Source of the DNA: Ceratobasidium sp. AG-K
Lineage: Eukaryota > Basidiomycota > Agaricomycetes > Cantharellales > Ceratobasidiaceae
Assembly: GCA_037039685.1 (NCBI GenBank)
Contig: JAWNGF010000006.1
Coordinates: forward strand, 62,001 to 126,000
Direction of reading: 5' to 3'
DNA: 64,000 bases
Shown: one piece after another, positions 1 through 11,210 of the stretch
How positions within the stretch are numbered: position 1 is the first letter of the stretch
Layout of the letters: the number at the start of each line of letters is the position of its first letter
The notes under the pieces: model-generated
Told to the model about the DNA's origin: nothing
The model's database searches: none
Seen by the model: the letters and a program-made list of their open reading frames with translations, nothing else
Translations under genes and position numbers: made by a program

Positions 1-818
1 CATGTGGCCTCCCATTCTCGTTCGACTCGTTCGGCCTCCTCATCGGTGATTTGGGGAGGGGCGGGGACGTCATTCCCGTTTTCGGAACTTGGCGGTGCAG
101 GGGGGCCATGGACGACTTCGCCCTTGACGTCCTCCATTGGCTGTCCTGCCAGGTTGACGTGGCCGCTTCCATCAGCGCCTTTTGACCAGTCAATAGTGTT
201 GAAGGCGGGATCATCTCTTGGGTAAGTGCTTGTGGGAACTGGTAGTTGTTCAAACTCACAGTCCGTTGGCCATCCTGACTCAAAGTCAGTAGCGCATGGG
301 CGCCACCAGAATCCGTCCTCGTCGCGGTGTCCGCCATTGTCAAGGGCAAGGCGAGGGTCGTTCTCTCGCTTGAACCACTCATCTCCTTCCCATTTGAAAC
401 CGGTGTCGCGGTTCCAGGCGTCCGCGCTCTTGAGGACGACGTCGTGGACAGTGAGTCCGATACAACCACGGCAGTGGTAGTACTTGTTGCGACCGATATC
501 GGTGGGGTCGGAAGGCCGGAAGTCGGGGTGGCTGACCCAGAGGAGGGAGCCGAGGCGGGGGGTAATGAGGGACCTGCGCTGCTCATCCCATTTGACGGTT
601 GCCCGCTCTCGCAGGGGAATGTACCCCAACTGGACGCCGGCCTCAAGGGCCTCCGCAAGTGCCTTGGCCTCCTTGAGGGACCAGGGGGCAGTGTCCCGGT
701 TGTTGACAGCAAACTCGCCTGGTCCAGCAAGCTTGATGGCCTTCTTGTAGGCCCTGACCTGCTTGTAGGCGGGTACTCGGGAGAAGGCGGCGACGGCAGT
801 GGTGCGAGTGGCGGGCAT
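1..818 (-). CDS. Third ORF (ORF3) of element A, overlapping the 3' end of the pol frame; runs off the edge
   Basis: An ATG at 818 opens a frame of at least 271 codons, in the -1 frame relative to pol, starting about 130 nt after the end of recognisable chromodomain homology. The product begins MPATRTTAVAAF and is protein-like in composition: many Trp, Tyr and charged residues, a HCRGC motif about 120 residues in, and an acidic, Pro-rich C-terminal part. Element B has a frame at the same place and phase, starting MPAV and with a VCQGC motif at a comparable position. Sequence similarity outside these points is weak. The family is not recognised. It may be an accessory or envelope-position gene, or an unusual C-terminal extension. 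Translation could start at this ATG or by a second -1 shift. Its 3' end lies outside the window. Confidence 0.6.
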   Translation of the reverse strand, partial: MPATRTTAVAAFSRVPAYKQVRAYKKAIKLAGPGEFAVNNRDTAPWSLKEAKALAEALEAGVQLGYIPLRERATVKWDEQRRSLITPRLGSLLWVSHPDFRPSDPTDIGRNKYYHCRGCIGLTVHDVVLKSADAWNRDTGFKWEGDEWFKRENDPRLALDNGGHRDEDGFWWRPCATDFESGWPTDCEFEQLPVPTSTYPRDDPAFNTIDWSKGADGSGHVNLAGQPMEDVKGEVVHGPPAPPSSENGNDVPAPPQITDEEAERVEREWEAT

Positions 819-3800
819 TGTTGGTTGTGTAAAGGGGTGGTTTTTGTGGTGGGAGAGGTGCTTTGCAGTGAACAAGTAGATGTAGGCTGAAGAGCTGGAG
901 TGATGATTTCAGCAGCTTTCCCTCTTGTCTTTTTGTACTTTGAGGGAGTGAAATTCGGAGGAAGAGGGCCGGTGGGAAAGTCCTTCTGGAACCTTCTCAT
1001 GACATGAGTCAGTTCGGTGAAGTTTTCCGCCGGTTCCTCTGTGTCTTCCAGAGGGCTATAGCCTTTCCATCTGATGCGGTATTTCAGCCCCTCGGGGTCT
1101 TGATACCAATCCACAATTTTCTTGACTTCATATTCTTCCTCTCCCTCCTCAGTCATGATCGGCGGAGGTCGGGGTTGATTTCGTTGGAAGTCTAGGTCTT
1201 TGGTATAGGGGGACAACATGTTTCCATGGAAGACATTGTGGATTCGCATGGATTTTGGAAGATCAAGTTGGTAGGCGTGTGAAGAGATCTGTTTCTTCAC
1301 AACAAAGGGGCCAGTTTTCTTGTCATCAAGCTTCTTGCTTGGGCGTCTTGTGGAAATGTTGGTAGTCAGGAGCCAGACGTTGTCCCCTTCCTTGTATTGT
1401 GCCTTTGGGGTCTCTTCCTTTGATTGATGGTATTCCATCAGAGCTTTTGTTTCTTCCCACACAGCCTCCATATCCTTTGTCCACTTGTCTCCTTCTGGGG
1501 AGCGAGTCACATAGTCCTCAATAGACCATTTGGGAGTCATGCCATAGATGACTTCAAAGGGGGATTTGTTTGTGACTCGGTTCTTGTGATTGTTTTGGCA
1601 AAATTCCGCAATAGGTAACCACTTTGCCCAGTCATCTTGTTTGTGATTTCCAAAGATGCGTATCCATCCTTCCAGCCACTGGTTTGTTCTTTCTACCAAG
1701 CCATCTGTTTCAGGGTGGAAGGCTGTGGAGAAAGTTCCTTGGATTCCTAGCCGTTTGTAGACAGCTTCTAGGAAGTGTGACTTGAAGGTGGTTCCTCTAT
1801 CCGAAACAGTGGTCTTGGGGAAACCATGGAGGCGCCATACTTCCTTCACAAAGATATCGGCAAGTTCTTCCGAGTTTGTGGATTCTTTGCAGGGGATGAA
1901 GTGTGCCATTCTGGAAAAGCGGTCCATCACAACAAGGACGCTGTCAAACCCTTGTGATTTTGGTAGTTTCACAATAAAGTCATAAGCGATATTTTCCCAG
2001 GGTTTTTCCAGAATGGGCAAGGGTTTGAGTGGTAGGTGTCCTTTGCTTCCCTTCCCCCTCTGGCACGCTTCGCAGCTTTCAACATACCTGTTGACTTGGG
2101 CTTTCATGCCTGGCCAGTAGTAGTTTCTAGAGATAAGTTCTAGAGTCCTGGCTTGCCCTTGGTGACCCGCAACGGGTGAGTCATGGTAGAGCTTGAGAAG
2201 CTTCAGTTTGATGTCCCTTTTGTCAGGAACAACAATTCTTCCTTGATACCAGAGGAGATCTTCACTCATTTCGTAGTCTTTGAACTGCTTTTTCACAGAA
2301 GGGGGTAGGTCTTCCTTCCCTTTGGTGCTTTTGATCAGGGTTTCTAGGCTTTCGTCTTCCCCTAGGGCTTCCTTGATTTCTGCGATAATGTTGTCGCTCA
2401 TCAGGGCTGAGAATCCCTTGAAATTTTCCGCAGAGATCATGACTTGTTCCGCAGTGGCGATGTCATTGTGATCGCTTCTTCTCGAGAGGATGTCCGGTTT
2501 TTCTGACATTTTTCCAGGTCTGTAGTGGATCTCGAAATTGTAGCTTGCTAGCATGAGAAGCCATCTGTTGTGTCTTCGATTGAAAGTGCTGGCCTTCTGC
2601 CAGTAGGTGAGATTTTTGTGATCTGTGTAGATCACGATTGGTTCCTTTGTTCCTTCTAGATGGATGCACCAGTGTCGTAACGCTTCTATGATAGCAAGAA
2701 GCTCCTTGTCATGCGTGTCGTAGTTCAGCTCTGCTTCCTTGAAGCTTTTTGAGATAAACCCTACTGGGTGTAAGTATCCATCCTTCTGTTGTTGGCTGAG
2801 AATGGCTCCCATTGCAACCCCTGAGGCATCTGTTTCGAGGAAGTATTGCTTTGATTCGTCAGGATGTGCCAGCACTGGCTCCTTTGAAATGACATTCTTC
2901 AGGGAATCAAAGGCTTCTTGGTGTTCGGAGTTCCATTCCCACTTCCTGTCCTTTCTTGTCAATTGAGTCAGGGGTTTGACGATTGAAGAGAAGGCCACTA
3001 CAAATCTCCTATAGAAGTTGCAGAAACCGATGAACGCCTGTAGTTGTTTCACGGTTTTCGGGGTGGGCCATTCTTGGATAGTTCTGATTTTGTCCTTGTT
3101 CATGGAAATGCCGTTTTCATCGACAACGAACCCAACCCAGTCGGCCCTTTTCCCATAGAAGGTACATTTCTTCAGATTTCCAAAGAGGTTGTTCTTCCTC
3201 AATCTTTGTAAGACCTCCTTGATATCAATGGTGTGCTGCTCTCTTCCCCGGGAAATAATAAGGATGTCATCGATGTAGATCACAATCTTCACTCCAATCA
3301 TGTCCCTGAAGATGTGGTCCATCATTCTTTGGAAAGTAGAAGGTGCGTTCTTGAGGCCAAAGGCCATCACGGTGTATTCGAAAAGTCCTTCTGAGGTGAT
3401 GAATGCCGTCTTCCATTCGTCTCCTTCTCTGATCCTGACGTTCCAGAAGCCATTCTTCAGATCAAGAGAGGTAATGAAAAGTTCTTCTTTTGAACTTTCT
3501 CCGGTCTTTTTGAAAATCTCTAGGAGTTGTTCAAGAAGTGGAATTGGATATCGGTCTGGGATGGTTTCTTCGTTTGCTCCTCTGTAGTCAACAACAGGAC
3601 GCAGGTCAGGGATGGTCTGTCCTTCCTTCAGGGCCTTCTTGACAAAGAAAAGGCTTGCAGCAAGAGGAGATTTGCTGGGTCTGATACGTCCTGAGCGGAG
3701 TTCACTCTCGATGTATTCCTTCGTTGCTTCTCTTTCTCTTGGTGAGAGAGGGTAGGCCTTTCTTGGTTTTGGAAGTCGATTGTTGTCATAGAAATCGATT

Positions 3801-4356
3801 CTACAATCCCATTCTCTGTGTTCTGGGAGCTTGTCGTATTTTTCTTCGTCAAAGACATCCTTGAATTCTTCAAGTTCCTTTGGTAGTTCCTGGAGGAGTC
3901 CTGCCTTGGCAATCAAGGGGTCCTCTGCTTTCCATTTGATAGCAAAGGGGGACCATGATATTTCAGGGTTGGTCTCCTTCAGCCATGGCATTCCCAAGAT
4001 CATGGGTTGTGTGCCAGTATTCATGACGTAGAATTTTTGGCAAAAGGTTCTTCCTTCTAGATCAAACTTCAGCTTGCACCTGAATTGGATCTGATCCTTT
4101 TGTGTTTTCCCATCGATAGTTTCAATGCTTCTGGGGGTTTGTAATTTGGTCAAAGGGATGTTGTTTTCTTTGGCAAACCTCAGGTCGATGAAGTTTCTAG
4201 AAGAGCCGGAGTCGATGAGAGTTGAGATTTTTTCCGTGATTCCTTCTGCAGTTGTGTATACCATGGGTGTTTCATTTGTAGCCTTGTAATAGTATACATT
4301 TCTCAGAGGGGATATCGGGGCATCCTCACACACGGTGGAGGGATGCCCATCTAGTT
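1..4356 (-). CDS. Pol polyprotein of Ty3/Gypsy chromodomain retrotransposon A (3' end beyond window)
   Basis: Encodes protease, reverse transcriptase, RNase H and integrase for retrotransposition. In order on the minus strand: aspartic protease with the DSG triad (about 4225-4205), reverse transcriptase with the YIDD active site (about 3260), RNase H, integrase with an HHCC zinc finger (about 2130-2070) and a DDE core (first Asp about 1980, second about 1805, Glu in a GLVERTNQ motif near 1690), then a C-terminal chromodomain (about 1120-1000, WKGYSPLEDT). The frame is -1 relative to gag and overlaps its end; no AUG is evident at the join, so it is probably reached by frameshifting. No stop occurs before the window edge; recognisable homology ends near 950 and the rest is Ser/Thr/Pro-rich. 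All catalytic motifs looked for are intact, so A is the youngest and best preserved element. The chromodomain places it among chromoviruses (Tf1/Tcn-like). Confidence 0.93.
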
Positions 4357-6522
4357 TTCCGACTCGGAATCAGTGGATCCGTTGTCATTCACCTTCTCGA
4401 CTTTGAGTTCGGCGGCCTTTCCCTTCACAGGTTTCTTCCCTTTGTCCTTGTAGGTCCATTCCTTTGTGCAGTCAGCAAGATTGTGACCTGCTTCTCTGCA
4501 CTTGATGCAGAGGTTGTTTTCCCTTCGGCGTTTCTTTCCTTCCTTTGGGACTAGATCCCCTTTGATCTTCTGGGTCCTGGAACCTTCCGCTTGAGTAGGT
4601 TGTTCGTTCTTCTTCCTTGTGCTAACCGGATTGGTCAGCTTGTTGATTTCCTCTGCTTGCAGGGCGATGTTGATCCATCCTTCAAGGTCTCGCTGTTCCG
4701 CTCCTACTCTGTCCCTGAGTTCCTCACGAACGAGTTCTGCTTTGATGAAGCGGTTCAGTCCTTGTCTGAATCGTGCCGCCAGTGCTGCATCGTTCCAGTC
4801 AAGTTCTTGGGCAAGAAGTCGGAAGTCAGAGACATATTCAGATACGCTCTTGTTTTGGTAAAGTCGCTGGATCCCTTGTTCAGCTTGAACCTTCTTGCTG
4901 GGATCGCTCCATTGCCTGTTGTAAGCTTCTTGAAAAGCTTCCCATGAATCTAGCCAGGGGTGGTCTAGATTGTCGTTGTACCTATTGAGAACCGGCTGTG
5001 CCCAATTTCCAGCAGGACCTTCTGCCATGTTCATCAATACCGCTACAATGCGTCGTTCATCCGCGTCGTACTGGATAGGGTTCAGTTGGAAGTAAGCTTT
5101 CATTCTTGCAAGGAAGGTTTTGGCTGCCGTTCCCCTGGATCCTTCAAAAGCTTTTGGCATTTTGATGCGTGGTCCTGAGCTTCCTCCGTTGCCTCCTTGG
5201 TTTGTTTGGAAGATGAAGGTTCTTCCTTCATCCCTGATTTGATATCCGGACTGTCCTTGTACCTCAAATGAGGGTGATCGTCGTCTTTGTGGTGAGGGAT
5301 GAGGGGGTGGTTCCCTTTGTTGTGGGGCTTCGATGGAGGTTCGTCGTGATTCTTCCCTTCGGTGTTCGGATTCTGCTTGGGCGTCAGCGCCTATTTGCTC
5401 GAGAAGATCAAATGTCTCCCTAGTTCGTAGGCGGACTTCTTGCATCCTAGTGGTCTGATCCTGGAACCCATCGGTAATTTCCTCATCAATCCTTCCAAGG
5501 GTGATGGTCATGTTCCTCATCCCATCTGCCATCCTTCCCAAGGTTTCTTCAATGCGTGTAATATGCTGGGTTTGTCCTTGCAAGGTCTGGTTCATCAGGA
5601 GATCGAAGTTGTTCAACCTATTGTTGATTTGTTCGGAATTTTCAACCAATCGTTCAAAGACTTCAAGGATTCGCTGTTGAACACGATCAACATTCCTCAG
5701 CCTTTCATAGAAGGTGTTGACTCCATCTTCCGTTCTAGAAGCGATGCGCTCAATTCGTTGCATCATGTTTGTGGTATCTTGGGTTTGCAGATCCCATCGT
5801 CGTTCCAACCCTTCGATTCTAAGGGCTTGGACTGCATTTTCCTGCTGATATTGGATCTGAAGGGTATTGAAGATTCTTTCCAGGGCTTGGATTGGATTCC
5901 CTTCCATATTTTCCCTCAGTTGTTCCTGTCTCAATCCTTCATCTTGTGAAAGTGCCTCAATGCTTCCTTGTGATTGGAAGGTTGATGGCACGCTCAGGGC
6001 ACTATGAGTCCTGGGAATTTCTACAAGTGGTGGCATGGACGCAGGGGTAGCTATTGGGGGTGGAAATTGCATTCCGAAGTCGGGAAATGCTAAAGGACGT
6101 CTTGTTCCTGTTGTTCCGGTGTTTGATGGACCCGGGGTTGCGCTTCTAGGCGGTCCTGGTATCCTAATCACACGCACAGCTCTAGGGCTAATCACACTTT
6201 CCCCATGGAGAGTGACGACTGGAGCTGCTGGTGGTGGCGTGTTGATTGGATTTTCAACTATTCGAACTGTTGGTGAAGTGGACCCTTGCTCGTTTGAAGT
6301 CCTGGTTTCTTCTTGAGTTCCTGATGTTTCGATAATGTTGCCAATTCCTCCTGGGACGCTGGTGGAAGGGGGCCTTGACGCACGACTGCCACTTCTAAGT
6401 GGTGCCATCCAATCACCTGCCCGTTCCCTTGCTCCTCTTGAGGGGTTTGATCGGATTTCGACTATTGTCGCTGTTGGAGCCTCGCTCCTTTGAGACGCTG
6501 CACTTGAGGATCGATTGTCCAT
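4351..6522 (-). CDS. Gag polyprotein of element A
   Basis: Structural protein of the virus-like particle, 723 codons, ATG at 6522 and TAG at 4351. The N-terminal 200 residues are Ser/Thr/Pro-rich and probably disordered. A Gln/Glu/Arg-rich, coiled-coil-like region covers roughly residues 210-400. The retrotransposon-gag capsid region is near residues 450-620 (pattern around NWAQPVLNRYN and a downstream RFRQGLN). A CCHC zinc knuckle with CIKCREAGHNLADC lies near residue 680. The 57-nt leader to the 5' LTR contains the primer-binding region. The frame is intact. The end overlaps pol in the -1 frame. Confidence 0.93.
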   Translation of the reverse strand: MDNRSSSAASQRSEAPTATIVEIRSNPSRGARERAGDWMAPLRSGSRASRPPSTSVPGGIGNIIETSGTQEETRTSNEQGSTSPTVRIVENPINTPPPAAPVVTLHGESVISPRAVRVIRIPGPPRSATPGPSNTGTTGTRRPLAFPDFGMQFPPPIATPASMPPLVEIPRTHSALSVPSTFQSQGSIEALSQDEGLRQEQLRENMEGNPIQALERIFNTLQIQYQQENAVQALRIEGLERRWDLQTQDTTNMMQRIERIASRTEDGVNTFYERLRNVDRVQQRILEVFERLVENSEQINNRLNNFDLLMNQTLQGQTQHITRIEETLGRMADGMRNMTITLGRIDEEITDGFQDQTTRMQEVRLRTRETFDLLEQIGADAQAESEHRREESRRTSIEAPQQREPPPHPSPQRRRSPSFEVQGQSGYQIRDEGRTFIFQTNQGGNGGSSGPRIKMPKAFEGSRGTAAKTFLARMKAYFQLNPIQYDADERRIVAVLMNMAEGPAGNWAQPVLNRYNDNLDHPWLDSWEAFQEAYNRQWSDPSKKVQAEQGIQRLYQNKSVSEYVSDFRLLAQELDWNDAALAARFRQGLNRFIKAELVREELRDRVGAEQRDLEGWINIALQAEEINKLTNPVSTRKKNEQPTQAEGSRTQKIKGDLVPKEGKKRRRENNLCIKCREAGHNLADCTKEWTYKDKGKKPVKGKAAELKVEKVNDNGSTDSESEN

Positions 6523-6564
6523 GTGGTCACGTGACCTTGTTTTCTCGTGGCTCAGCGTACTAAG

Positions 6565-6578
6565 AGCTTGCTTCGCAA
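6565..6578 (-). promoter_or_regulatory. Primer-binding region of element A, candidate self-primer
   Basis: Directly inside the 5' LTR the sense strand reads ttGCGAAGCAAGCT. Its 12 capital bases are the reverse complement of AGCTTGCTTCGC, found in A-family LTRs about 33 nt after the first T of the TATA box, i.e. at the expected transcript 5' end (10990-11001 in the solo LTR). Element A's own LTR has T for one C there, giving a G-U pair. There is no TGG start as in tRNA-primed elements. Tf1 of fission yeast primes itself from the folded 5' end of its own RNA in this way. Confidence 0.65.
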
Positions 6579-7074
6579 TGTTGCAACCTGCTAATGCCTA
6601 TGGTTGACGACCGCTAATGGCCTTTGAGATGTGGAGCAATATGTGATAAGTCTTCTAAGACTCTATCACTAAGGTGGACGAACGCTAGTCTTGTCAGTAC
6701 AAGTCACTAGCTCCTAAGTCCAAGTGGCTGCGCTGAAGGCTAAGTAGCCAAGTGCCTCTGATCACACTGCAGGGAGAGTTGACGAGGCAAAGCAAGCTGG
6801 GGGTGACCATGCTTGCAAGCCAGTATATATACTCAGAAAACAAGTGAGTCATAGTAAGTACATGAGTCACAAGTCTGAGTCAGAGTCCGAGTCATAAAGG
6901 GGCTGCGTAGGCCAGCCAATAGAAAACAGCATGAGTCATATGACTCATGGTGACACGACATCCATACACCTTACTAAACAAGGGAGAGGGCGAAGAGGAG
7001 AGAAAGGGCGCCTAAGGCGCCAGTGCAAGCCACGAGTCCGCAAACAGAGACAGAGGGAGGGACGGGTCACGACA
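6579..7074 (-). repeat. 5' LTR of element A (496 bp)
   Basis: Bounded by TG and CA (as printed TGTTGCAACC ... GTCACGACA) and about 90% or more similar by eye to the LTRs at 10713, 15105 and 15724. It lies 57 nt upstream of the gag ATG on the minus strand. It contains a TATATATA box and several TGACTCA-like sites. On its outer side sequence passes directly into the decayed 3' region of element B at 7075, so A inserted into B; the adjoining 5 bases (aaaac, 7075-7079) are the expected target duplication. The partner LTR is beyond the left edge. Confidence 0.9.
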
Positions 7075-7670
7075 AAAACCCTCTTCTGAGCCTCCACAAA
7101 ATCCTTGTCCCATTGTCGCACGTCCGGTTCTGCTTCCTTCCATGCTGACACATCTGCGTCCTCCCACTTCCACCAGTTCAGGGCCCACTCAAATTTTTCC
7201 TTCTGGTATCTTCCCCTTTCCATCCTCCAGTTGCTCAAGTCCCTTTCGTAGTTGGCATCCCAGGCATTGTTCCACCTGGGTCGGAGTGTTGGTTGTCTCC
7301 CGTCGTACCCTGGTACCCACTCGCTTGAGTATGCCCCTTCTTGTCCCCATTCAACAACTCCGAGCATATGGGTGGAAAGGAGGACAACCCCCAAGACCTG
7401 GAACATGGCGCATCCTTGACAAACGAAGATGTCCTGTCATAGGAGTTGCATGCGTGTCGGCCATTTCTTTCCAACCCACTGGAATTCTCCCAGGTCTGAG
7501 TGTAGGACGTCTTCCGACGCCCTAAAGTGCATTCTGCCAGAGCTTTGCTGCGCCCTTTTGAAGATGTATAGGGCGGCTCCAGCGTCAAGGATCCTTGCTG
7601 TGGCAAACGCTGGTCCGTCAAGGACGCAGGTAAGGTTGTTGGCGATGGTGGAGCAGGTGACGGCAGGCAT
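7075..7670 (-). pseudogene. ORF3 of element B, disrupted and cut off by element A
   Basis: Counterpart of the third ORF of element A: ATG at 7670, same -1 phase relative to pol, start MPAV, a VCQGC motif just after an in-frame TGA at 7437-7439, and a Trp-rich segment afterwards (motifs WNNAWD and EWALNWWKWED). After the stop the same frame stays open until the LTR of element A at 7074, where the coding sequence is physically interrupted. The shared position, phase, start residues and Cys motif in two different families suggest a real gene of this retrotransposon group. Function unknown. Confidence 0.6.
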
Positions 7671-10600
7671 TGTGGGGAGCAAAAAAGATTTAGAGAGTTG
7701 AGTGTGGGGTGTAGTTTGGAGTAGTTGCAAGTTTTGCAGATATCACTACCGACTGCGCCCCCTCTGCCTTTTATCTTTCCTGGAACGTAGTTAGATGGCG
7801 TGGGAGCTTCGGGGTGTCGGTGTAGAAGGTCCTTGATGATTTTCAAAAGGTGACCAAAATCTTCTGCCCTTTGTTCCGTGTCTTCTTTGTTTCTGTAACC
7901 CTTCCATCTGACCCTGTAAAACAGACCATCCTTTGTCTCTTTCCAGTCCAGGACCTTTCCTACTTCATATTCTTCTTCTCCTTCTTCAGTAATGATTGGC
8001 AGCGGTTGGGGTTGGTTTTGCTTGAACTCTGTGTCTTCTATGTAAGGGCTGAGCAAGTCGATGTGGAAAACAGGGTGCACCCTCATTGTTGCTGGCAGAG
8101 TGAGCTCATAAGCATGTGATCCTATCTTTTGCTTCACAACAAATGGTCTGTGCTTCTTGTTATCCAGTTTCTTTGAGGGTCTTTTTGTTTGGATGTTTCT
8201 TCCCAACAGCCATACTAGATCTCCTTCCTGGTACTCGTTTTTTGGTTCCTCCTCCAGGAGCCTTTGGTTTTCCATTGATGCAATTGCTTTGTCATGGATG
8301 CTACACCATTTTTCTGTAATGGTGTTTGCTTCAGGAACCGTTGTTTCTTCTGATGAGATGTTCCACAGTGGTTCCCTGCCATAGACTATTGCAAAAGGGG
8401 AACTACCCGTTACACGGTGCTTCTGCAGATTATAACTGAATTCTGCAATTGGTAACAAGTCTGCCCAATCATCTTGCCGGTAGTTGACAAAGGATCATAG
8501 CCAGCCTTCCATCCATTGCTTGATTCTCTCTGTCACTCCATCTGTCTGGGGGTGGTAGGCAGTGCTGAAACTTGGGCTAGTTCCAATTCTCTCATAAATG
8601 GCCTTCATAAGTTTAGAATTGAAAGTAGTCCCTCGGTCTGAGGTCGTGCTTTTTGGAAAGCCATGTAGTTTCCAAATATTTGTGACAAAAAGGTTTGCCA
8701 GCTCGCTTGCCATGTGGGATTCCTTGCAGGGTATGAAATGCGCCATTCTTGAGAACCGGTCCACCACTACCATGATGCTGTCTGACCCTCTGGACTTTGG
8801 CAATTTTACTACAAAGTCGAATGCTATGTCTTCCCAGGGACCTTTTGGAATTTCTAGAGGTTTGATCAGTACTATTGACTTTGATCCCTTTGTTCATTGG
8901 CAGGTCCCGCAGGATTCCACATATCTGTTACACTCTGTTTCATCCCTGGCCAGAAGTATCTTCTTGCTATTAGTTCCAGTGTCCTGGCTTGTCCCTGATG
9001 CCCTGCAATCCTTGAGTCATGGTGTAGTTGCATGATTGACAGTCTGGCTTCCTTATATTCCAGGCTGTAAATTTTCCCTTTGTACCATATTAGTCCCTCC
9101 TTGAAGTCGTAATCTTTTGCACTATGTTGCAAGGTTCTAGGTAACATTTCCCTTGATTTGCAGATTTCCTTGATTTTTGCCAATCCTTCATCAGTATTTT
9201 GTGCTTCCTTGATAGTTGCCATAATGTCTGTGTCCATCTGCCCCATAAATCCTTTGAATTTTTCAGCAGATATCATAATTTGTTCCAGTGTGGGAATATC
9301 CTTGTGGTCAGATTGTCTTGACCACAGGTCCGGTTTAGACAAAAGGATTCCAGGACGGTATATGATATCAAAGTTGTAGGAAGCCAGTAGTTGATGCCAT
9401 CTTGCGTGTCGACAGTTGAACGTTCTTGCTTCCTTCCAGAACTGTAGTTTCCTGTGATCAGTGTAGATAGTGAATGGATCCTTTGTTCCCTCAAGGTATA
9501 GCCTCCAATGTGTCAATGATTCTATGATTGCCATAAGTTCCTTGTCATGGACGTTGTAGTTGAGCTGGGCCTCATTGAAGGATTTCAAAAGGAATGCTAT
9601 AGGGTGTAGGTAGCCATTGTCTTGCCTTTGAGACAGAATCACCCCCATTGCTACTCTGCTTGCATCTGTTTCCAGAAAAAAGGGTTTCTCAGGGTCAGGA
9701 TGGCATAGTGTGGGCTCCTTGCTAATTTCTGCTTTCAGGGAATTGAAGGCCTCCTGTTGATCCCTCTCCCATTTCCATTTGTTATCCTTTCTTGTCAGGG
9801 TTGTCAAGGGTTTTGCTAAATGGCTAAAATTTGGTACAAATCTTTGGTAGAAGTTTGCAAATCCTAGGAACACCTGAACCTGCTTGACCGTTTTTGGTTC
9901 CTTCCATTCCTTTATTGCCTTGACCTTCTCTTCCTCCATTGAGATGCCAGAGTCACTGATTCCAAGTCAGGTATATGTAAGTTTGGTGACAAAGAATTCG
10001 CATTTTGGGAGCTTTGCAAATAGGTTTTCATCCAGCAAGATCTTCAGCACCTTCTTGACATCTATAGTATGTTGGCTTCTGTTTTTCGAGAAGACTAGGA
10101 TGTCGTCAATGTATACTATGACACATACATTGATAAGGTTGTGGAAGATGTGGTTCATGTATCTTTGGAATATGGCTGGTGCATTTTTTAGTCCAAATGG
10201 CATGACAATGTATTTGAACAGGCCTTCCTTGGTTCTGAAGGCTGTCTTCCATTCGTCCCCTTCCCTAATTCTGATATTGTTGAAACCCATGTGCAGATCG
10301 ATCTTGGAGAAAATTTTTGCATCCTTGATTTTATCCAGAAGATCTTCCATTAAGGGCATTGGAAACCTGTCATCCCTTGTAATGGCATTCACTCCTCTGA
10401 GGTCTTGAACAAGCCATAATTGTCGTACTGCTTCTGGATTCTTTGGATCAATAGGGTTTTTGACAAAGAAACAAGGAGATGCAATGGGGGATTTGCTGGG
10501 TCAAATTTTCCCGGTGGCAATTTCCTCATCCAGGTATTCCCTTAGTGCAATAGATTTGGCCGGTGAGAGCGGGATAGGTCTGGCTGGTTTTGGAAGTTCA

Positions 10601-10712
10601 GCCCCTTCCTTGAAGTCAATGGCGCAGTCGTATGGGCGATGATCTGGAATTCTCTTGAACTTTTCCTCGCTAAACACGTCGGCAAATTCCTTGAATACTT
10701 CTGGTAGGTCGT

Positions 10713-11210
10713 TGTCGTGACCTGTCCCGCCCTCTCTCTGCTTCTGCTGTCTCGTGGCTTGTACTGGCACCTTAGGCGCTCTTTCTGTATAGATGTGCCC
10801 TCTCCCTCGTTTAGTGAGGTGTATGGATGATGTGTCACCATGAGTCTTATGACTCATGCTGTTTCTATTGGCTGGCCTGCGCAGCCCCCTTTATGACTTG
10901 GACTTTGACTCAGACAGGTGACTCATGTATGTACTATGACTCACCTGCTTTCTTGGTATATATACTGGCTTGCAAGCATGGTCATCCCCAGCTTGCTTCG
11001 CCTCGTCAACCCTCCCTGCAGTGTGATCAGAGGCACTTGGCTACTTAGCCTTTAGCGCAGCCACTTGGACTTAGGAGCTAGTGACTTGTACTGACAAGAC
11101 TAGCGTTTGTCCACCTTAGTGATAGAGTCTTAGAAGACTTATCACCTATTGTTCCCACATCTCAAAGGCCATTAGCAGTCGTCAACCATAGGCATTAGCA
11201 GGTTGCAACA
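10713..11210 (+). repeat. Solo LTR of the A family inserted in element B pol (498 bp)
   Basis: TGTCGTGACC ... GGTTGCAACA, plus orientation, opposite to the host element. It is flanked on both sides by gtcgt (10708-10712 and 11211-11215), a perfect 5-bp target duplication. No internal region is present, so LTR-LTR recombination removed it. The pol frame of B resumes on both sides. Confidence 0.93.
10850..11001 (+). promoter_or_regulatory. LTR core promoter: four TGACTCA sites, TATA box and predicted RNA start
   Basis: Perfect TGACTCA motifs lie at 10850, 10906, 10919 and 10937 (first base), then TATATATA at 10957-10964, then AGCTTGCTTCGC at 10990-11001, which matches the primer-binding region of elements A and C. 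The spacing of 33 nt from TATA to this motif fits transcription initiation there. TGACTCA is the Gcn4/AP-1 bZIP site; the other A-family LTRs keep most copies. Starvation or stress control is an inference. Confidence 0.6.

Noticed and set aside
327..890. 187-codon frame on the plus strand over ORF3 of element A
   Set aside because: It lies antisense to two minus-strand frames of an intact retrotransposon and has no motif; an open antisense frame is expected from the GC-rich codon use.
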